The notes: generated by a model not told the origin, from the letters alone. A DNA stretch of 64,000 bases from Accumulibacter sp036625275 (GCF_036625275.1 NZ_JAZKUD010000004.1:96401-160400), one strand, 5' to 3'. Positions 17,514 to 26,806 are shown, counted from the first letter of the stretch. Translations and numbers: made by a program.

Positions 17514-18407
17514 ATGTCGATTCTGATTAACAAAGATACCAAGATCATCACCCAGGGCATCACCGGCAAGACCGGGCAGTTCCATACCGAGAAGTGCCAG
17601 GAATACGCCAACGGCAAGAACTGCTTCGTCGCCGGCGTGAACCCCAAGAAAGCCGGCGAGAGTATTTTCGGCATTCCGATCTATGGCTCAGTCAAGGAAG
17701 CCGCCGTCCAGACCGGTGCGACCGTCTCGGTGATCTACGTGCCGCCGCCAGGTGCTGCCGCAGCGATCTGGGAAGCGGTCGAAGCCGACCTCGATCTGGT
17801 CGTCTGTATCACCGAAGGCATTCCGGTGCGCGACATGCTGATCGTGCGCAACAAGATGCTCAGGAAGGAAGCCGCTGGCGGCAAGAAGACGTTGCTGCTC
17901 GGGCCGAACTGCCCGGGACTGATCACCCCGGATGAAGTCAAGATCGGCATCATGCCCGGTCACATTCATCGCAAGGGGCGCATCGGTGTGGTTTCGCGCT
18001 CGGGCACGCTGACCTACGAAGCGGTTGGACAGTTGACCGAAATCGGTCTTGGCCAGTCGTCTGCGGTGGGTACCGGCGGTGATCCGATCAACGGCCTCAA
18101 GCACATCGACATCATGCGCCTGTTCAACGACGATCCGGATACCGACGCGGTGATCATGATCGGTGAAATCGGCGGTCCTGATGAAGCTGACGCCGCTGTG
18201 TGGTGCAAGGCGAACATGAAGAAGCCGATCGTCGGGTTCATTGCCGGTGTAACCGCTCCGGCAGGCAAGCGCATGGGCCATGCCGGGGCACTGATTTCGG
18301 GCGGTGCGGATACTGCGGACGCCAAGCTGGCGATCATGGAAGAGTGTGGTTTCAAGGTCACCCGTGATCCTTCGGTCATGGGCAGGATGATCCAGTCCCT
18401 GATTTAG
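17514..18407 (+). CDS. sucD: Succinyl-CoA synthetase alpha subunit
   Basis: This is the CoA-binding alpha subunit (297 residues) of succinate-CoA ligase. The CoA-binding start SILINKDTKIITQGITGKTGQFHTE and the PNCPGLITP block are present. The active-site histidine that is phosphorylated during catalysis lies in GHAGALISGG near residue 252. GGTGGDPINGL is also conserved. An AAGGAGCCACC ribosome site lies between the two genes, which form one operon. Confidence 0.97.
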   Translation: MSILINKDTKIITQGITGKTGQFHTEKCQEYANGKNCFVAGVNPKKAGESIFGIPIYGSVKEAAVQTGATVSVIYVPPPGAAAAIWEAVEADLDLVVCITEGIPVRDMLIVRNKMLRKEAAGGKKTLLLGPNCPGLITPDEVKIGIMPGHIHRKGRIGVVSRSGTLTYEAVGQLTEIGLGQSSAVGTGGDPINGLKHIDIMRLFNDDPDTDAVIMIGEIGGPDEADAAVWCKANMKKPIVGFIAGVTAPAGKRMGHAGALISGGADTADAKLAIMEECGFKVTRDPSVMGRMIQSLI

Positions 18408-18448
18408 GGTGCCTGTGGTTGCCTGTTGTGCTGGCCTGAATTCCTGGC

Positions 18449-18479
18449 AAAAAAGGGCAGACTCCGGTCTGCCTTTTTT
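18449..18479 (+). terminator. Rho-independent terminator after sucCD
   Basis: The stem GGCAGAC / GTCTGCC with loop TCCG sits at 18456-18473. It is flanked by an A-run on the left and TTTTTT on the right, the classic intrinsic terminator, 48 bases after the sucD stop. Confidence 0.9.
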
Positions 18480-18719
18480 GTTTGCCCTTGATCTGTGACA
18501 TTTGCCGTTAAAATCGCCGCTGCAAGCTGCAAACTATGAATGATGTAGAAGTCGCGTCAGCGACTCATGACTCTCTCCTCTCCACTCGCGGGCGAGGGGT
18601 TGAGGGAGAGGGAAACGGTCATGACTTTCATGATCGGGGTACTGGAAAAGTCGTGACCGTTAAGTTGAAAAGATCGTGCTGATCGTTTGATTCCGAAGTG
18701 CCGAACTGGAGGCAACACG
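18480..18719. other. Intergenic region with dispersed palindromic repeats
   Basis: There is no gene here. AGTCGCGTCAGCGACT at 18550-18565 is a small palindrome (arms AGTCGC/GCGACT) of a family also seen at 32.45 and 35.7-35.8 kb. It is followed at about 18571-18613 by a CTCTCCTCTCC...GGGGTTGAGGGAGAGG inverted repeat whose relatives occur near 32.0 kb. Confidence 0.6.
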
Positions 18720-19679
18720 ATGCCACTGTTTCTGAGTGAAAAAGAGGTTGAGAAACTGCTGACCATGCCGCTGGCACTCGCGGCAGTCGAGGCTGCGCAC
18801 CGTGATCTCGCGTCGATGCAGGGCTGCGATACCCCCCGGCAACGGACGCGCCTGCCACAGACGACGCTGCATATCCTGCAGGGGGCATTGCCGCAACTCG
18901 ACGTCATCGGGTACAAGGCCTACACCAGTAACCGCTCGGGTGTGCGCTTCCTGGTTTATCTGTATCGTGCCTCGACTGGCAGTCTGCGCGCCGTGCTGGA
19001 AGCCGATCGCCTGGGCATGATGCGTACGGGTGCGGCAGCCGGCATCGCGACACGCTGGCTGGCCAGGTCCGATGCCCGCGTGGCGGGCGTGTTTGGTGCC
19101 GGCTGGCAGGCCGAAGGGCATCTCGAAGCGATCGCAGCGGTGCGCCCGCTGCAACGGATCAAGGTCTACGCACGCCATGCCGAGCGCTTGGCAGCCTTTT
19201 GTACGAGAATGTCCGAACGGCTTGCGCTCGAGGTGCTTGCCGTGGCTTCCCCCGAAGAGGTGGTGCGGGGCAGTGATATCGTCAGCACGGTGACCACGTC
19301 GGCGACGCCCCTGTTCAATGCCGAGTGGCTTGCACCGGGAACACACATCAATGCCGCCGGATCGAATTCGCTGATCCGCAGGGAACTTGGCGAGGACGTC
19401 ATCAAACGTTGCTCGCCGATCATCGTCGACAGCGTGGCAACGGCACTGTGTGAAGCAGGTGATCTGCTGCCGCTGCTGGAAAAAGGGCGCCTGCATGCGC
19501 GTCAGTTGATCGAACTCGGCGACGTCATTTGCGGTCGGCAGGCAGGGCGTTCGACGCCTGACGAGATCACCCTGTTCGAGTCACAGGGCATGGCCGTTCA
19601 GGATCTGGCCGTCGCCGTAACCCTTGAGAATTTGGCACGTGAGTACGGTTTCGGTGTCGAACTGCCTTATGGCGGATAG
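18720..19679 (+). CDS. Ornithine cyclodeaminase / mu-crystallin family dehydrogenase
   Basis: This NAD(P)-dependent enzyme of 319 residues belongs to the family that includes ornithine cyclodeaminase, alanine dehydrogenase of archaeal type and ketimine reductases. The start at 18720 follows CTGGAGG. The opening FLSEKEVEKLLTMPLALAAVEAA, the substrate-side LDVIGYKAYT (with the conserved Lys) and ADRLGMMRTGAAAGIATRWLA are family marks. The dinucleotide-binding GVFGAGWQAEGHLEAI lies near residue 127, followed by THINAAGSNS and the catalytic-type aspartate in IIVDSVATA. The exact substrate cannot be told from sequence. It appears to stand alone between sucD and a PP2C phosphatase gene. Confidence 0.85.
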   Translation: MPLFLSEKEVEKLLTMPLALAAVEAAHRDLASMQGCDTPRQRTRLPQTTLHILQGALPQLDVIGYKAYTSNRSGVRFLVYLYRASTGSLRAVLEADRLGMMRTGAAAGIATRWLARSDARVAGVFGAGWQAEGHLEAIAAVRPLQRIKVYARHAERLAAFCTRMSERLALEVLAVASPEEVVRGSDIVSTVTTSATPLFNAEWLAPGTHINAAGSNSLIRRELGEDVIKRCSPIIVDSVATALCEAGDLLPLLEKGRLHARQLIELGDVICGRQAGRSTPDEITLFESQGMAVQDLAVAVTLENLAREYGFGVELPYGG

Positions 19680-19754
19680 TCCTGGCAGAGGGTGTCAAGG
19701 CTGCCGCTCTGCTTGAGAGATGGAATGCTGATGGCCGTCTGGATTTGCTGATCA

Positions 19755-20600
19755 GTGATGGGAGTGGACGTGGCAAACAGTCTGTTGGGAGCGCTCGAAA
19801 TCGCTGCCCGTACCGACCCCGGATTGGTCAGGGGGAAAAATGAGGATTCGGTCTTTGCCGATGCCAATCAAGGACTGGTGATCCTGGCTGACGGAATGGG
19901 CGGGTACAATGCCGGAGAAATCGCCAGCAACATGGCGACCAAACTCCTCTCATCCAGGCTGGCCACCGCTTTCAAGGCGACTGCCGCGTACCAGACCGAC
20001 AGCGGTAGCGGACTGCTGTTTGCGCATCGTTGCCTCAAGGAGCAGATCGCGGCGGTGAATTTGGCGATCTATCAGGCGTCGGAGCGTCAATCGAAATTTG
20101 GCGGGATGGGCACCACGCTGGTCGCTGCCGTATTCTGCGATGATCAGGTGGTGGTCGCCCACATTGGCGATTCGCGTCTGTATCGACTGCGGGGCGATCA
20201 GTTCATGGCCATGACCCACGACCACTCGGTCCTGCAGGAGCAGATAGATAGCGGTCTGATTTCAGCGGCAGAGGCGCGTTACTCATTGCAGCGGAACCTG
20301 GTGACACGCGCTGTCGGCATCGAGGCAGAGGTTGAAGCGGAGATTCATGTTCACCCGGTGCGTCCAGGGGATGTTTACCTGCTATGTTCCGATGGTCTTT
20401 ACGACCTGGTCGAAGAGGTGGAAATCCATTACACCCTGGAAATGCATGCTGTCAATCTTGAGCGCTCGGCAGCGAAACTGATCCAGATGGCCAACGACAA
20501 TGGTGGGAACGACAATATTTCGGTGGTGGTGATCAAGGTTCTGCATGCATTCCCGGCCGCCAAAAGAGGCTGGTCCAAACTCTGGTCATGGCTCAATTAA
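19755..20600 (+). CDS. PP2C-type serine/threonine protein phosphatase
   Basis: This soluble metal-dependent phosphatase of about 280 residues removes phosphate from Ser/Thr residues. The PPM motifs are in order: RGKNEDSV, ILADGMGGYNAGE (metal-binding Asp-Gly), GMGTTLVAAV, VAHIGDSRLYRL, LCSDGLYDLV and the closing GGNDNISVVVI with the last metal-binding Asp. A GTG at 19755 or the ATG at 19758 may be the start. It is followed by an FHA-domain gene with a 13-base overlap of the longest frames. Phosphatase plus FHA normally accompanies a Ser/Thr kinase, but none is present here. Confidence 0.9.
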   Translation: MMGVDVANSLLGALEIAARTDPGLVRGKNEDSVFADANQGLVILADGMGGYNAGEIASNMATKLLSSRLATAFKATAAYQTDSGSGLLFAHRCLKEQIAAVNLAIYQASERQSKFGGMGTTLVAAVFCDDQVVVAHIGDSRLYRLRGDQFMAMTHDHSVLQEQIDSGLISAAEARYSLQRNLVTRAVGIEAEVEAEIHVHPVRPGDVYLLCSDGLYDLVEEVEIHYTLEMHAVNLERSAAKLIQMANDNGGNDNISVVVIKVLHAFPAAKRGWSKLWSWLN

Positions 20601-20614
20601 GGACGAAGAAGGCG

Positions 20615-21295
20615 ATGGCAAAGCTCATACTCAGCATGGATGGTCTGGTTCTCAAGGAGATCCCGCTGCTCAAGGAGCGGGTGAGCATCGGCCGCAAGGC
20701 ACATAACGACATTCAGATCGACAATATGGCGATCAGCGGCGAACATGCGGCGGTGGTGACCATCCTCAATGATTCCTTCCTTGAGGATCTCAACAGCACC
20801 AACGGAACGTTGGTCAACGGCCAGCCGGTCAAGAAGCATTTCCTGAAGGACGGCGACGTCATCGAGCTTGGCAAGTACAAAATGAAGTACATTCTCGCAA
20901 CAGTGACTCAGCACGAGGTTTCACCTTATGAACAGACGACGCAACCGCCGCGGTCAGCAGTCGTGCACAAGGTTCCGAGTGCTGCGGATGCGACGCCGGC
21001 CAGTGCATCGCAGCCCGCGGGGTTGGCGCCTGCCTTCGGCACGGCTGCGATCCGCTTGCTCAGTGGTTCCAACGCCGGACATCAGTTGCAACTGACCAAA
21101 ACCTTGACCACTCTCGGCAAGCCCGGCCAGGTGGCGGTGATCGCCAGAAGGCCGCACGGCCACTTCCTGACCCACGTCGAAGGCGCCTTCCCGGTCTTGA
21201 ACGGCCGGGTCATCGACGCGCAGGCGCGTCTTCTGGAGAACCATGACCTGATCGAGATCGCCGGGGTGAAGATGGAATTCCTCATCAAGCCGTGA
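20615..21295 (+). CDS. FHA-domain protein
   Basis: This 226-residue protein has an N-terminal forkhead-associated domain (~residues 10-90) that binds phosphothreonine peptides. The motifs are SIGRKAHNDIQI, ISGEHAAV and DLNSTNGTLVNGQPV, with the Arg and Ser of the phosphopeptide pocket kept. After a Pro/Ala-rich linker (~100-145), a second domain of similar size (IRLLSGSNAGHQLQLTKTLTTLG ... LLENHDLIEIAGVKMEFL) looks like a diverged FHA fold lacking the pocket motifs. The start at 20615 follows GAAGAAGG; the frame start at 20588 overlaps the phosphatase gene. It probably reads the phosphorylation state set by the neighbouring PP2C enzyme. Confidence 0.85.
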   Translation: MAKLILSMDGLVLKEIPLLKERVSIGRKAHNDIQIDNMAISGEHAAVVTILNDSFLEDLNSTNGTLVNGQPVKKHFLKDGDVIELGKYKMKYILATVTQHEVSPYEQTTQPPRSAVVHKVPSAADATPASASQPAGLAPAFGTAAIRLLSGSNAGHQLQLTKTLTTLGKPGQVAVIARRPHGHFLTHVEGAFPVLNGRVIDAQARLLENHDLIEIAGVKMEFLIKP

Positions 21296-21389
21296 TGAAC
21301 GATCGTATTCTCTGCGGGCGAGACCGCACGGCTTCCCTGCCGATCACGAAGAGCAGACTCGGAAAGCGGATGAATCCGGCTGCACCGCC

Positions 21390-22157
21390 ATGAGAGTCAG
21401 GGTCCTCGGCTGTAGTGGAGGTATTGGCGGACGTCATCGGCGAACTACGGCGATGCTCGTCGATCATGATCTGCTCATCGATGCAGGGACGGGGGTCGCT
21501 GATTTATCGCTTGCCGAACTGGCGCTCATCGACCATGTGTTCCTGACCCACTCACACCTTGATCACATTGCCTTGCTGCCCCTGCTGATTGATTCGGTCA
21601 GCGACTTGCGCGACAAACCCCTAACGGTCTATGCAACGGCCGCGACACTCGAGATCATCGGCAAACATATCTTCAACTGGGCGATCTGGCCGGATTTCAG
21701 CGTGATCCCGAGCCGCGAGAATCCCATCATGCGCTACCAGTCGATCCACCTCGGCCAGTCGGTGCGGCTTGGTGAGCGAACGATTACGGCGCTTCCTGCC
21801 GAGCACACGGTACCGGCGGTGGGCTATCAGCTCGACTCAGGAATGGGCAGCCTGGTCTTTACCGGCGACACCACCGCCAATGATGTCTTCTGGCCGGTGG
21901 TCAATCGCATTGCCAATCTGCGCTATTTGCTGATTGAAACGGCCTTTCCGAACTGCGAACAAGGGCTTGCCGAAATCTCCAAACACCTCTGTCCGAAGAT
22001 GCTGGCGAATGAGTTGAAGAAGCTGTCAATTGCTCCAGAAATCTATATCAGTCATCTGAAGCCCAGCCAGATCGAGTTGACGATGGCTGAAATCCAGGCC
22101 TGCGCAGGTGAATTCAAACCGAGGATGCTACAGAGCAATCAGGTCTTCGAGTTCTGA
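21390..22157 (+). CDS. Class II 3',5'-cyclic-nucleotide phosphodiesterase-like metallo-hydrolase
   Basis: This metallo-beta-lactamase-fold hydrolase of 255 residues resembles class II cyclic-nucleotide phosphodiesterases (CpdP/PDE1 type). It begins MRVRVLGCSGGIGG, has the zinc-binding THSHLDHIALLPLL near residue 50, a conserved histidine in PAEHTVPAVGYQL near 130, and FTGDTTANDVFW carrying the bridging aspartate near 150. The final SHLKPSQ gives a last histidine. It likely hydrolyses cAMP or a related cyclic nucleotide. It sits between the FHA gene and a sensor kinase gene in the same direction, suggesting a shared signalling role. Confidence 0.85.
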   Translation: MRVRVLGCSGGIGGRHRRTTAMLVDHDLLIDAGTGVADLSLAELALIDHVFLTHSHLDHIALLPLLIDSVSDLRDKPLTVYATAATLEIIGKHIFNWAIWPDFSVIPSRENPIMRYQSIHLGQSVRLGERTITALPAEHTVPAVGYQLDSGMGSLVFTGDTTANDVFWPVVNRIANLRYLLIETAFPNCEQGLAEISKHLCPKMLANELKKLSIAPEIYISHLKPSQIELTMAEIQACAGEFKPRMLQSNQVFEF

Positions 22158-22192
22158 TGAACTGCGCGCAGTAACTACCCGGAGTCCTCGTA

Positions 22193-24682
22193 TTGGTGCC
22201 GCTGGACCTCTTCTCACTACGTGTCAAGGGGCCTCCCCAAGCACGGTTACGCAGCATGGCAGGCGTCATCCTGGGTCTGCTGTCGATCGTTCCCCTGCTT
22301 GGGGTGGGTATTGTGTACCTTGAGAATCCGCGCCTGAAGCAGCAGTCCTTCGCAGATCTGAGCGCCATCGCTGCCCTGAAAGCAGGTCAGATCGAAGCAT
22401 GGCTGGATGAGCGACGTGCCGATGCGATCGTTCTGGGCGCCAGTCCCGGCTTCATTGAAGATACGATACGGGTGGCGCGTGATGAGGATATCGATGCACG
22501 ACGGCACCTCGTGGAACGTCTCCAGACGTTCAAGCAGGCGTACGCTTACGACGGATTCGTGGTGATCGATGACCGTGCCCGACGAATCCTCGCCCTGGGC
22601 GTGCACGACATCATTGCCGAGGCGCCTGTCCAGAAAGCGCTCCAGAGCGCATTTCAGACCGCCCGAGTGACGATGACCGATCTGTATCAGAGCGAGTCGG
22701 GCCGCGTTCACCTGGATTGGGTGGCGCCACTGGTAAAGGAGATCGACGGTGAGCGGAAAGTGGTGGGCGCGGTCATCCTCGATGCGCCGGTCGAACGCAT
22801 CGTGTTCCCGTTGATCCAGAGCTGGCCGACGCCGAGCCCGAGCGCCGAGATGCTGCTGGTGCGCCGGCAGGGAGACACCGTCCTGTATCTCAATGAATTG
22901 CGCCACCGCATGGCAACAGCGCTGGTATTCAGTCAGGATCTCGATAATCCCGAGCTGCCGGCTGCCCGAGCCATCCTGACCGACGCGGAGCAGGTCATGG
23001 AAGGGGTAGACTACCGCGGGGTCGGGGTATTGGCGGCGACCCGCCCGGTCAAAGAGACGTCCTGGCATCTGGTGGCGAAAGTCGACCGCGACGAAGTGTT
23101 GTCTCCGCTGCGGAATCTGGTGTTCTGGGTCAGTCTGGTCGCGACGTCGGCGGTCGTGGTCGTCGCGCTCCTGATCCTCCTGCTGTGGCATCAGGAGCGA
23201 CGAACCCATCAACTCGAGCTGGCCAGCCAGGGCGTCGAGAAGGATCGCCTGCTCCGGTTCTTTTTTGATCTTCCCTTCGTCGGCATGACCATCCTTTCGA
23301 CGGACAGCCTGCATTGGCTGCGCTGCAACGATCGTCTTTGCGAAATCCTCGGTTATTCCCGCGAGGAACTGGTCGACCTGACCTGGACACAGCTCACGCA
23401 TCGCGACGACCTCGCCGCCGACTTGAGCCAGTTCGAGCGCGTGTCGAGTGGCGCGACGGATGGCTTCCAGGCGGACAAGCGCTTCGTGCGAAAGGATGGC
23501 AAACTCATCAATGCAACGATCGATGTGCGGGTGGTTCGCCAGGAAGACGGCCATGTGGACCTCTACGTCGCGACCGTTCAGGATATCACCGCACGCCTGC
23601 AGGCCGAGGGTTTTGCACAGGAGGTACTGGACAATGTCAATCAGGGATTTGTGGTCTGTGACCAGGCGGGCAGGGTGGTCGTCTGGAACCGGTTTCTCGA
23701 GCGCGCGCTCGGGGTGGCGCGCGAGGCAGCGATCGGCAAGCCTCTTCACGAACTGTTTCCACAAGCGCGCCACGGTTTGGAAGCTTACCTGAGGCGCGCG
23801 TTGGCAGGCGAAATGTTCATGGCTGACGAGTTCGTGCCGCGCCTGCGTGGCACGACGGAACTTCTGGCGCCCGAGGACGCCAGGGCGCGTCGCGATGATC
23901 CGCTTCTTCTCTGGACTTTATCCTCCTACGCGCCGCACCGGAACACCAATGGTGACATCGACGGCGTCCTCGTGAACGTGGTCGATATGACGGCGCTCAA
24001 ACACAGTCAGGATTCTCTGGTCGAGTCCAACGAAAAGCTGCGGCAGCTCACCCAGTATCTGGAGCGGGTACGGGAAGAGGAGCGGGTACGGATTGCGCGA
24101 GAGCTGCACGATGACCTCGGCAGTACGCTGACGGGTGTCAAATGGGCGGTCGCGATGGCCATCGATCGCGCTCGGGAGGCTGCGCTGCCGAGCGACGAAC
24201 AACTGGTGTACGCGTCGCAATTGCTGGATTCCGCTGTCGATACGATGCGCCGCATCATCAGCGATCTGCGGCCGAGTGTCCTCGACCAGCTCGGGGTATG
24301 GACGGCGATCGAGTGGTACGCTGGGCAGATTCAAGAGCGAACCGGACTACCATGCAGGATTTCGATTGCCGCCGACGTTGCCGCAATCGATGTCGATTCG
24401 GAGCGTGCCACGGCATTGTTTCGCATCGTTCAGGAAGCGTTGACCAACGTCGTCCGCCATGCCCAGGCATCGTGCGTCGAGATCGTTATCCGTCGTGAAG
24501 CCAGCGCCGTGATGATCCTCGTGGAGGACGACGGAGTGGGCATTGACAACGAGGATCTGATCAAGGCCGAATCCTGGGGCCTGCTGGGCATCCGGGAACG
24601 TGCTGCCCGCTTTGGCGGCGACATCACGCTGTCGCGCGGTGTGAAGAAGGGGACGGTCATTGTTCTGCGCATGCCGGTTTGA
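22193..24682 (+). CDS. Membrane sensor histidine kinase (Cache-like, PAS-PAS, HisKA_3)
   Basis: This hybrid-length sensor (829 residues with a TTG start) has an N-terminal membrane helix (~22-44: AGVILGLLSIVPLLGVGIVYL), a periplasmic sensing region (~45-310, Cache-like) and a second helix (~312-336). Two PAS domains follow (~350-470, ending VATVQDITARL; ~475-610, with VVDMTALK). The kinase is the NarX/DesK type: the phosphorylated histidine is in RIARELHDDLGSTLTG near residue 640. The HATPase part has ALTNVVRHAQA, VEDDGVGID and GLLGIRERAARFGG. The next gene, 3 bases away, is its NarL-type regulator. The signal is not evident. Confidence 0.9.
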   Translation: MVPLDLFSLRVKGPPQARLRSMAGVILGLLSIVPLLGVGIVYLENPRLKQQSFADLSAIAALKAGQIEAWLDERRADAIVLGASPGFIEDTIRVARDEDIDARRHLVERLQTFKQAYAYDGFVVIDDRARRILALGVHDIIAEAPVQKALQSAFQTARVTMTDLYQSESGRVHLDWVAPLVKEIDGERKVVGAVILDAPVERIVFPLIQSWPTPSPSAEMLLVRRQGDTVLYLNELRHRMATALVFSQDLDNPELPAARAILTDAEQVMEGVDYRGVGVLAATRPVKETSWHLVAKVDRDEVLSPLRNLVFWVSLVATSAVVVVALLILLLWHQERRTHQLELASQGVEKDRLLRFFFDLPFVGMTILSTDSLHWLRCNDRLCEILGYSREELVDLTWTQLTHRDDLAADLSQFERVSSGATDGFQADKRFVRKDGKLINATIDVRVVRQEDGHVDLYVATVQDITARLQAEGFAQEVLDNVNQGFVVCDQAGRVVVWNRFLERALGVAREAAIGKPLHELFPQARHGLEAYLRRALAGEMFMADEFVPRLRGTTELLAPEDARARRDDPLLLWTLSSYAPHRNTNGDIDGVLVNVVDMTALKHSQDSLVESNEKLRQLTQYLERVREEERVRIARELHDDLGSTLTGVKWAVAMAIDRAREAALPSDEQLVYASQLLDSAVDTMRRIISDLRPSVLDQLGVWTAIEWYAGQIQERTGLPCRISIAADVAAIDVDSERATALFRIVQEALTNVVRHAQASCVEIVIRREASAVMILVEDDGVGIDNEDLIKAESWGLLGIRERAARFGGDITLSRGVKKGTVIVLRMPV

Positions 24683-24685
24683 GAA

Positions 24686-25330
24686 GTGATGAGCGGGCGC
24701 AAGCTCCAGGTCGTTCTGGTGGATGATCACGCCGTGGTCCGCGGCGGTTTGCGGCTGTTGTTGGCGCAGTCGAACGATATGGAGGTGGCGGGCGAAGCGG
24801 AGGACGCCGAACAGGCGATTCACCTGATCCGCCAGAGCGAATTCGATGTCGCGCTGGTCGATATCGGCTTGCCCGGCAAGGGCGGCCTGGACCTGTTGAA
24901 ACAGATCAAGTCGGAGCGGCCGCGGCTGGCCGTGCTGATGCTCAGCATGTACGCTGAAGAGGTCTATGCCGTGCGTGCGCTGAAAGCCGGCGCATCCGGC
25001 TACCTGACCAAGAGCAGCCCTCCGGCCACGCTGCTCGCGGCGATACGCAAGGTCGCTGGCGGCGGCAAGCATGTCAGCCCGGCACTGCTGGAGCGGCTGG
25101 CAATCGAGGTGGGGCGAGGCCGGAAATCCGCTTCCGAAGCACTCTCTGACCGGGAGATCGAAGTGCTACGGCGGATTGCCTCCGGCGAGAGCTTGAACCA
25201 GATTGCCGAGGCACTGCATCTCAGTCCCAAGACGGTGACCACTTATCGAGCCCGAATCGTTGAAAAGACCGGCCTGCCCAGCAATGCGGAACTCACTCGT
25301 TATGCCCTGGAAAAGGGCATGCTATCTTGA
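24686..25330 (+). CDS. NarL/FixJ-family response regulator
   Basis: This is a DNA-binding response regulator of about 214 residues. The receiver domain has VVLVDDHAVVR, the phosphorylated aspartate in VALVDIGLPGKGG near residue 56, and the conserved Lys in GYLTKSSPP. A LuxR-type helix-turn-helix lies at ~145-205 (LSDREIEVLRRIASGESLNQIAEALHLSPKTVTTYRARI). The start is either the GTG at 24686 or the ATG at 24689. It follows its cognate histidine kinase by 3 bases and should be phosphorylated by it. Confidence 0.95.
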   Translation: MMSGRKLQVVLVDDHAVVRGGLRLLLAQSNDMEVAGEAEDAEQAIHLIRQSEFDVALVDIGLPGKGGLDLLKQIKSERPRLAVLMLSMYAEEVYAVRALKAGASGYLTKSSPPATLLAAIRKVAGGGKHVSPALLERLAIEVGRGRKSASEALSDREIEVLRRIASGESLNQIAEALHLSPKTVTTYRARIVEKTGLPSNAELTRYALEKGMLS

Positions 25331-25602
25331 TACGGCGTAGTCGGAAGCCAGCGCCAGCAACGTCCATGGCCGGTCGCGCACCAACGACGTGAGGCGTGCC
25401 CCTCGTCGGCGCGCGCGTGCAGGGCGATGGCACGTCGGCTGTGTAGGGATTCCCTGACGGGTGCAATGTCGGCCATTGCCTACAGGAAAATGACACGGGC
25501 TGCCGCTAGTCGATGGTTGGTGTGTGCGGGATGATACGGTCTGGAAATCGATTCGCGTGAGAAGGCGTTTCTTCTTGGCGCAGCTCGATTACCCTGGAGA
25601 TC
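25331..25602. other. Intergenic region, no feature seen
   Basis: These 272 bases separate the NarL-type regulator from the degenerate receiver gene. I see no clear terminator, promoter or RNA. Confidence 0.4.
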
Positions 25603-26058
25603 ATGACCATGGATGCCTGCGCATTGAGCGCCCTGCAGGACGGACGCACCCGATTTCTTCTGGTGGACACGGACAACCTGTTTCTCGACGGTGTGGGAAG
25701 GGCACTGCGAATGGACGAAAAAATCGAGGTGGTGGCGATCGCTCGTTCCATTGAAGACGCCTACGATTGCACGGCGAAGCACCAGCCCGATGTGATCGTC
25801 GTCAGTTGGGGAAAGGCGTCGCGGGCTTTTGTGCATGCCGTACTGGCCAATCCTTCCTCTGCTCACACCAAGCCGTTGATCGTCATCGTGTTGCCCCGTG
25901 GAATGACCAGCATTCCGGGTTTGACTTCGCTCAGTCTCCTGCCCAACGTCGCGCTGCTGGTCCATGAGCAGATCGAGAAGTTACTGCTCCGGAACCGCTC
26001 GCCGAAGGCCCCAGGGTTCCTGACTGACTCGTATTCTGCCGAAAGAAGCCCTTTTTAA
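25603..26058 (+). CDS. Degenerate response-regulator receiver-like protein
   Basis: This 151-residue protein has the pattern of a receiver domain: RFLLVDTDNLFLDGVGRALR at the start, then a helix and ordered beta strands. The usual acidic pair is VDTD, and the position of the phosphorylated aspartate reads VIVVSWGKASR, so Ser/Trp replaces it. It therefore probably cannot be phosphorylated in the normal way and may act as a pseudo-receiver by protein contact. No output domain is attached. It lies in line with the kinase/regulator genes. The assignment is by pattern, not by a strong match. Confidence 0.6.
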   Translation: MTMDACALSALQDGRTRFLLVDTDNLFLDGVGRALRMDEKIEVVAIARSIEDAYDCTAKHQPDVIVVSWGKASRAFVHAVLANPSSAHTKPLIVIVLPRGMTSIPGLTSLSLLPNVALLVHEQIEKLLLRNRSPKAPGFLTDSYSAERSPF

Positions 26059-26151
26059 GTTGTAGGAAATCCCGCGCTGCATGCAGGCCAGAAGCACGCG
26101 GCCAGCGGGCGTTTCTTCAGGCCAGATTCTTCTTCTTGTTTGTGACCGACC

Positions 26152-26595
26152 TTGATGTCAATCCTGATCGTCGATGACTCCGCCCTTGTCCGCCGCATGT
26201 TGCGCGAAATGCTCGCGCAGATCGAAGGTGCGGAGGTGGTGGGCGAATTCGAAAGTCCCGCTCCAGCCATCGAAAGCATTCGAAGTCACCCGCCGGACAT
26301 CGTACTGCTCGATATTCAGCTGGCCAATGGTAGTGGTCTGGAGGTTCTCCGTGCGGTGAGAACGGAACATCCGGGCGTCAAGGTCATGGTATTCACCAAC
26401 TTTGCGGAGCCCGTTTACCGCAAGCGATGCCTGGAAGCTGGAGCCTATGCCTTTTACGACAAGAAAAGCGACCTGCACCTCCTTCGGCAGTCGCTGCATG
26501 GTCTTGCGTCGGCCGCACGGGTGGAGTCAGGAGACGTTGAGGTCAATCATCAGCGTCCCTGGCCGGAAACCGGCAACATGGGCCAACGGTCCTGA
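26152..26595 (+). CDS. Stand-alone response-regulator receiver domain protein
   Basis: This CheY-like protein of about 147 residues has the acidic pair in ILIVDDSALVRRML, the phosphorylated aspartate in IVLLDIQLANGSG near residue 52, Thr in VMVFTNFAEP and Lys in AFYDKKSDLH. There is no output domain; the last ~25 residues look like an unstructured tail. The ATG at 26155 is the more likely start (the frame opens with a TTG at 26152). It belongs to the same signalling cluster; its partner kinase is unknown. Confidence 0.85.
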   Translation: MMSILIVDDSALVRRMLREMLAQIEGAEVVGEFESPAPAIESIRSHPPDIVLLDIQLANGSGLEVLRAVRTEHPGVKVMVFTNFAEPVYRKRCLEAGAYAFYDKKSDLHLLRQSLHGLASAARVESGDVEVNHQRPWPETGNMGQRS

Positions 26596-26786
26596 CTGTT
26601 CGGGTATCCATCCTGCCGCGATCATTCCGGCCTCGCCGAATATTCAGGCAACAGAAAGTTTCCCTTGGAAAAGAATGCCTTGCGGCAGATCTCCACGCTC
26701 GACCCACAGCTTGCACACAGTGTTGTCCGTGCGTTTTCGGGATAGCGAAAAGCGGTTCCGATTTATCCACAAGGTCATGGGAAAAA

Positions 26787-26806
26787 GCCGTCGACTCGAC
26801 GGCCTT
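26787..26806 (+). terminator. Possible weak terminator hairpin
   Basis: GCCGTCG and CGACGGC form a 7-bp stem with loop ACT, preceded by AAAAA and followed by CTTT. It lies between the lone receiver gene and the convergent carbonic-anhydrase-like gene. The U-tract is short, so its activity is doubtful. Confidence 0.4.
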
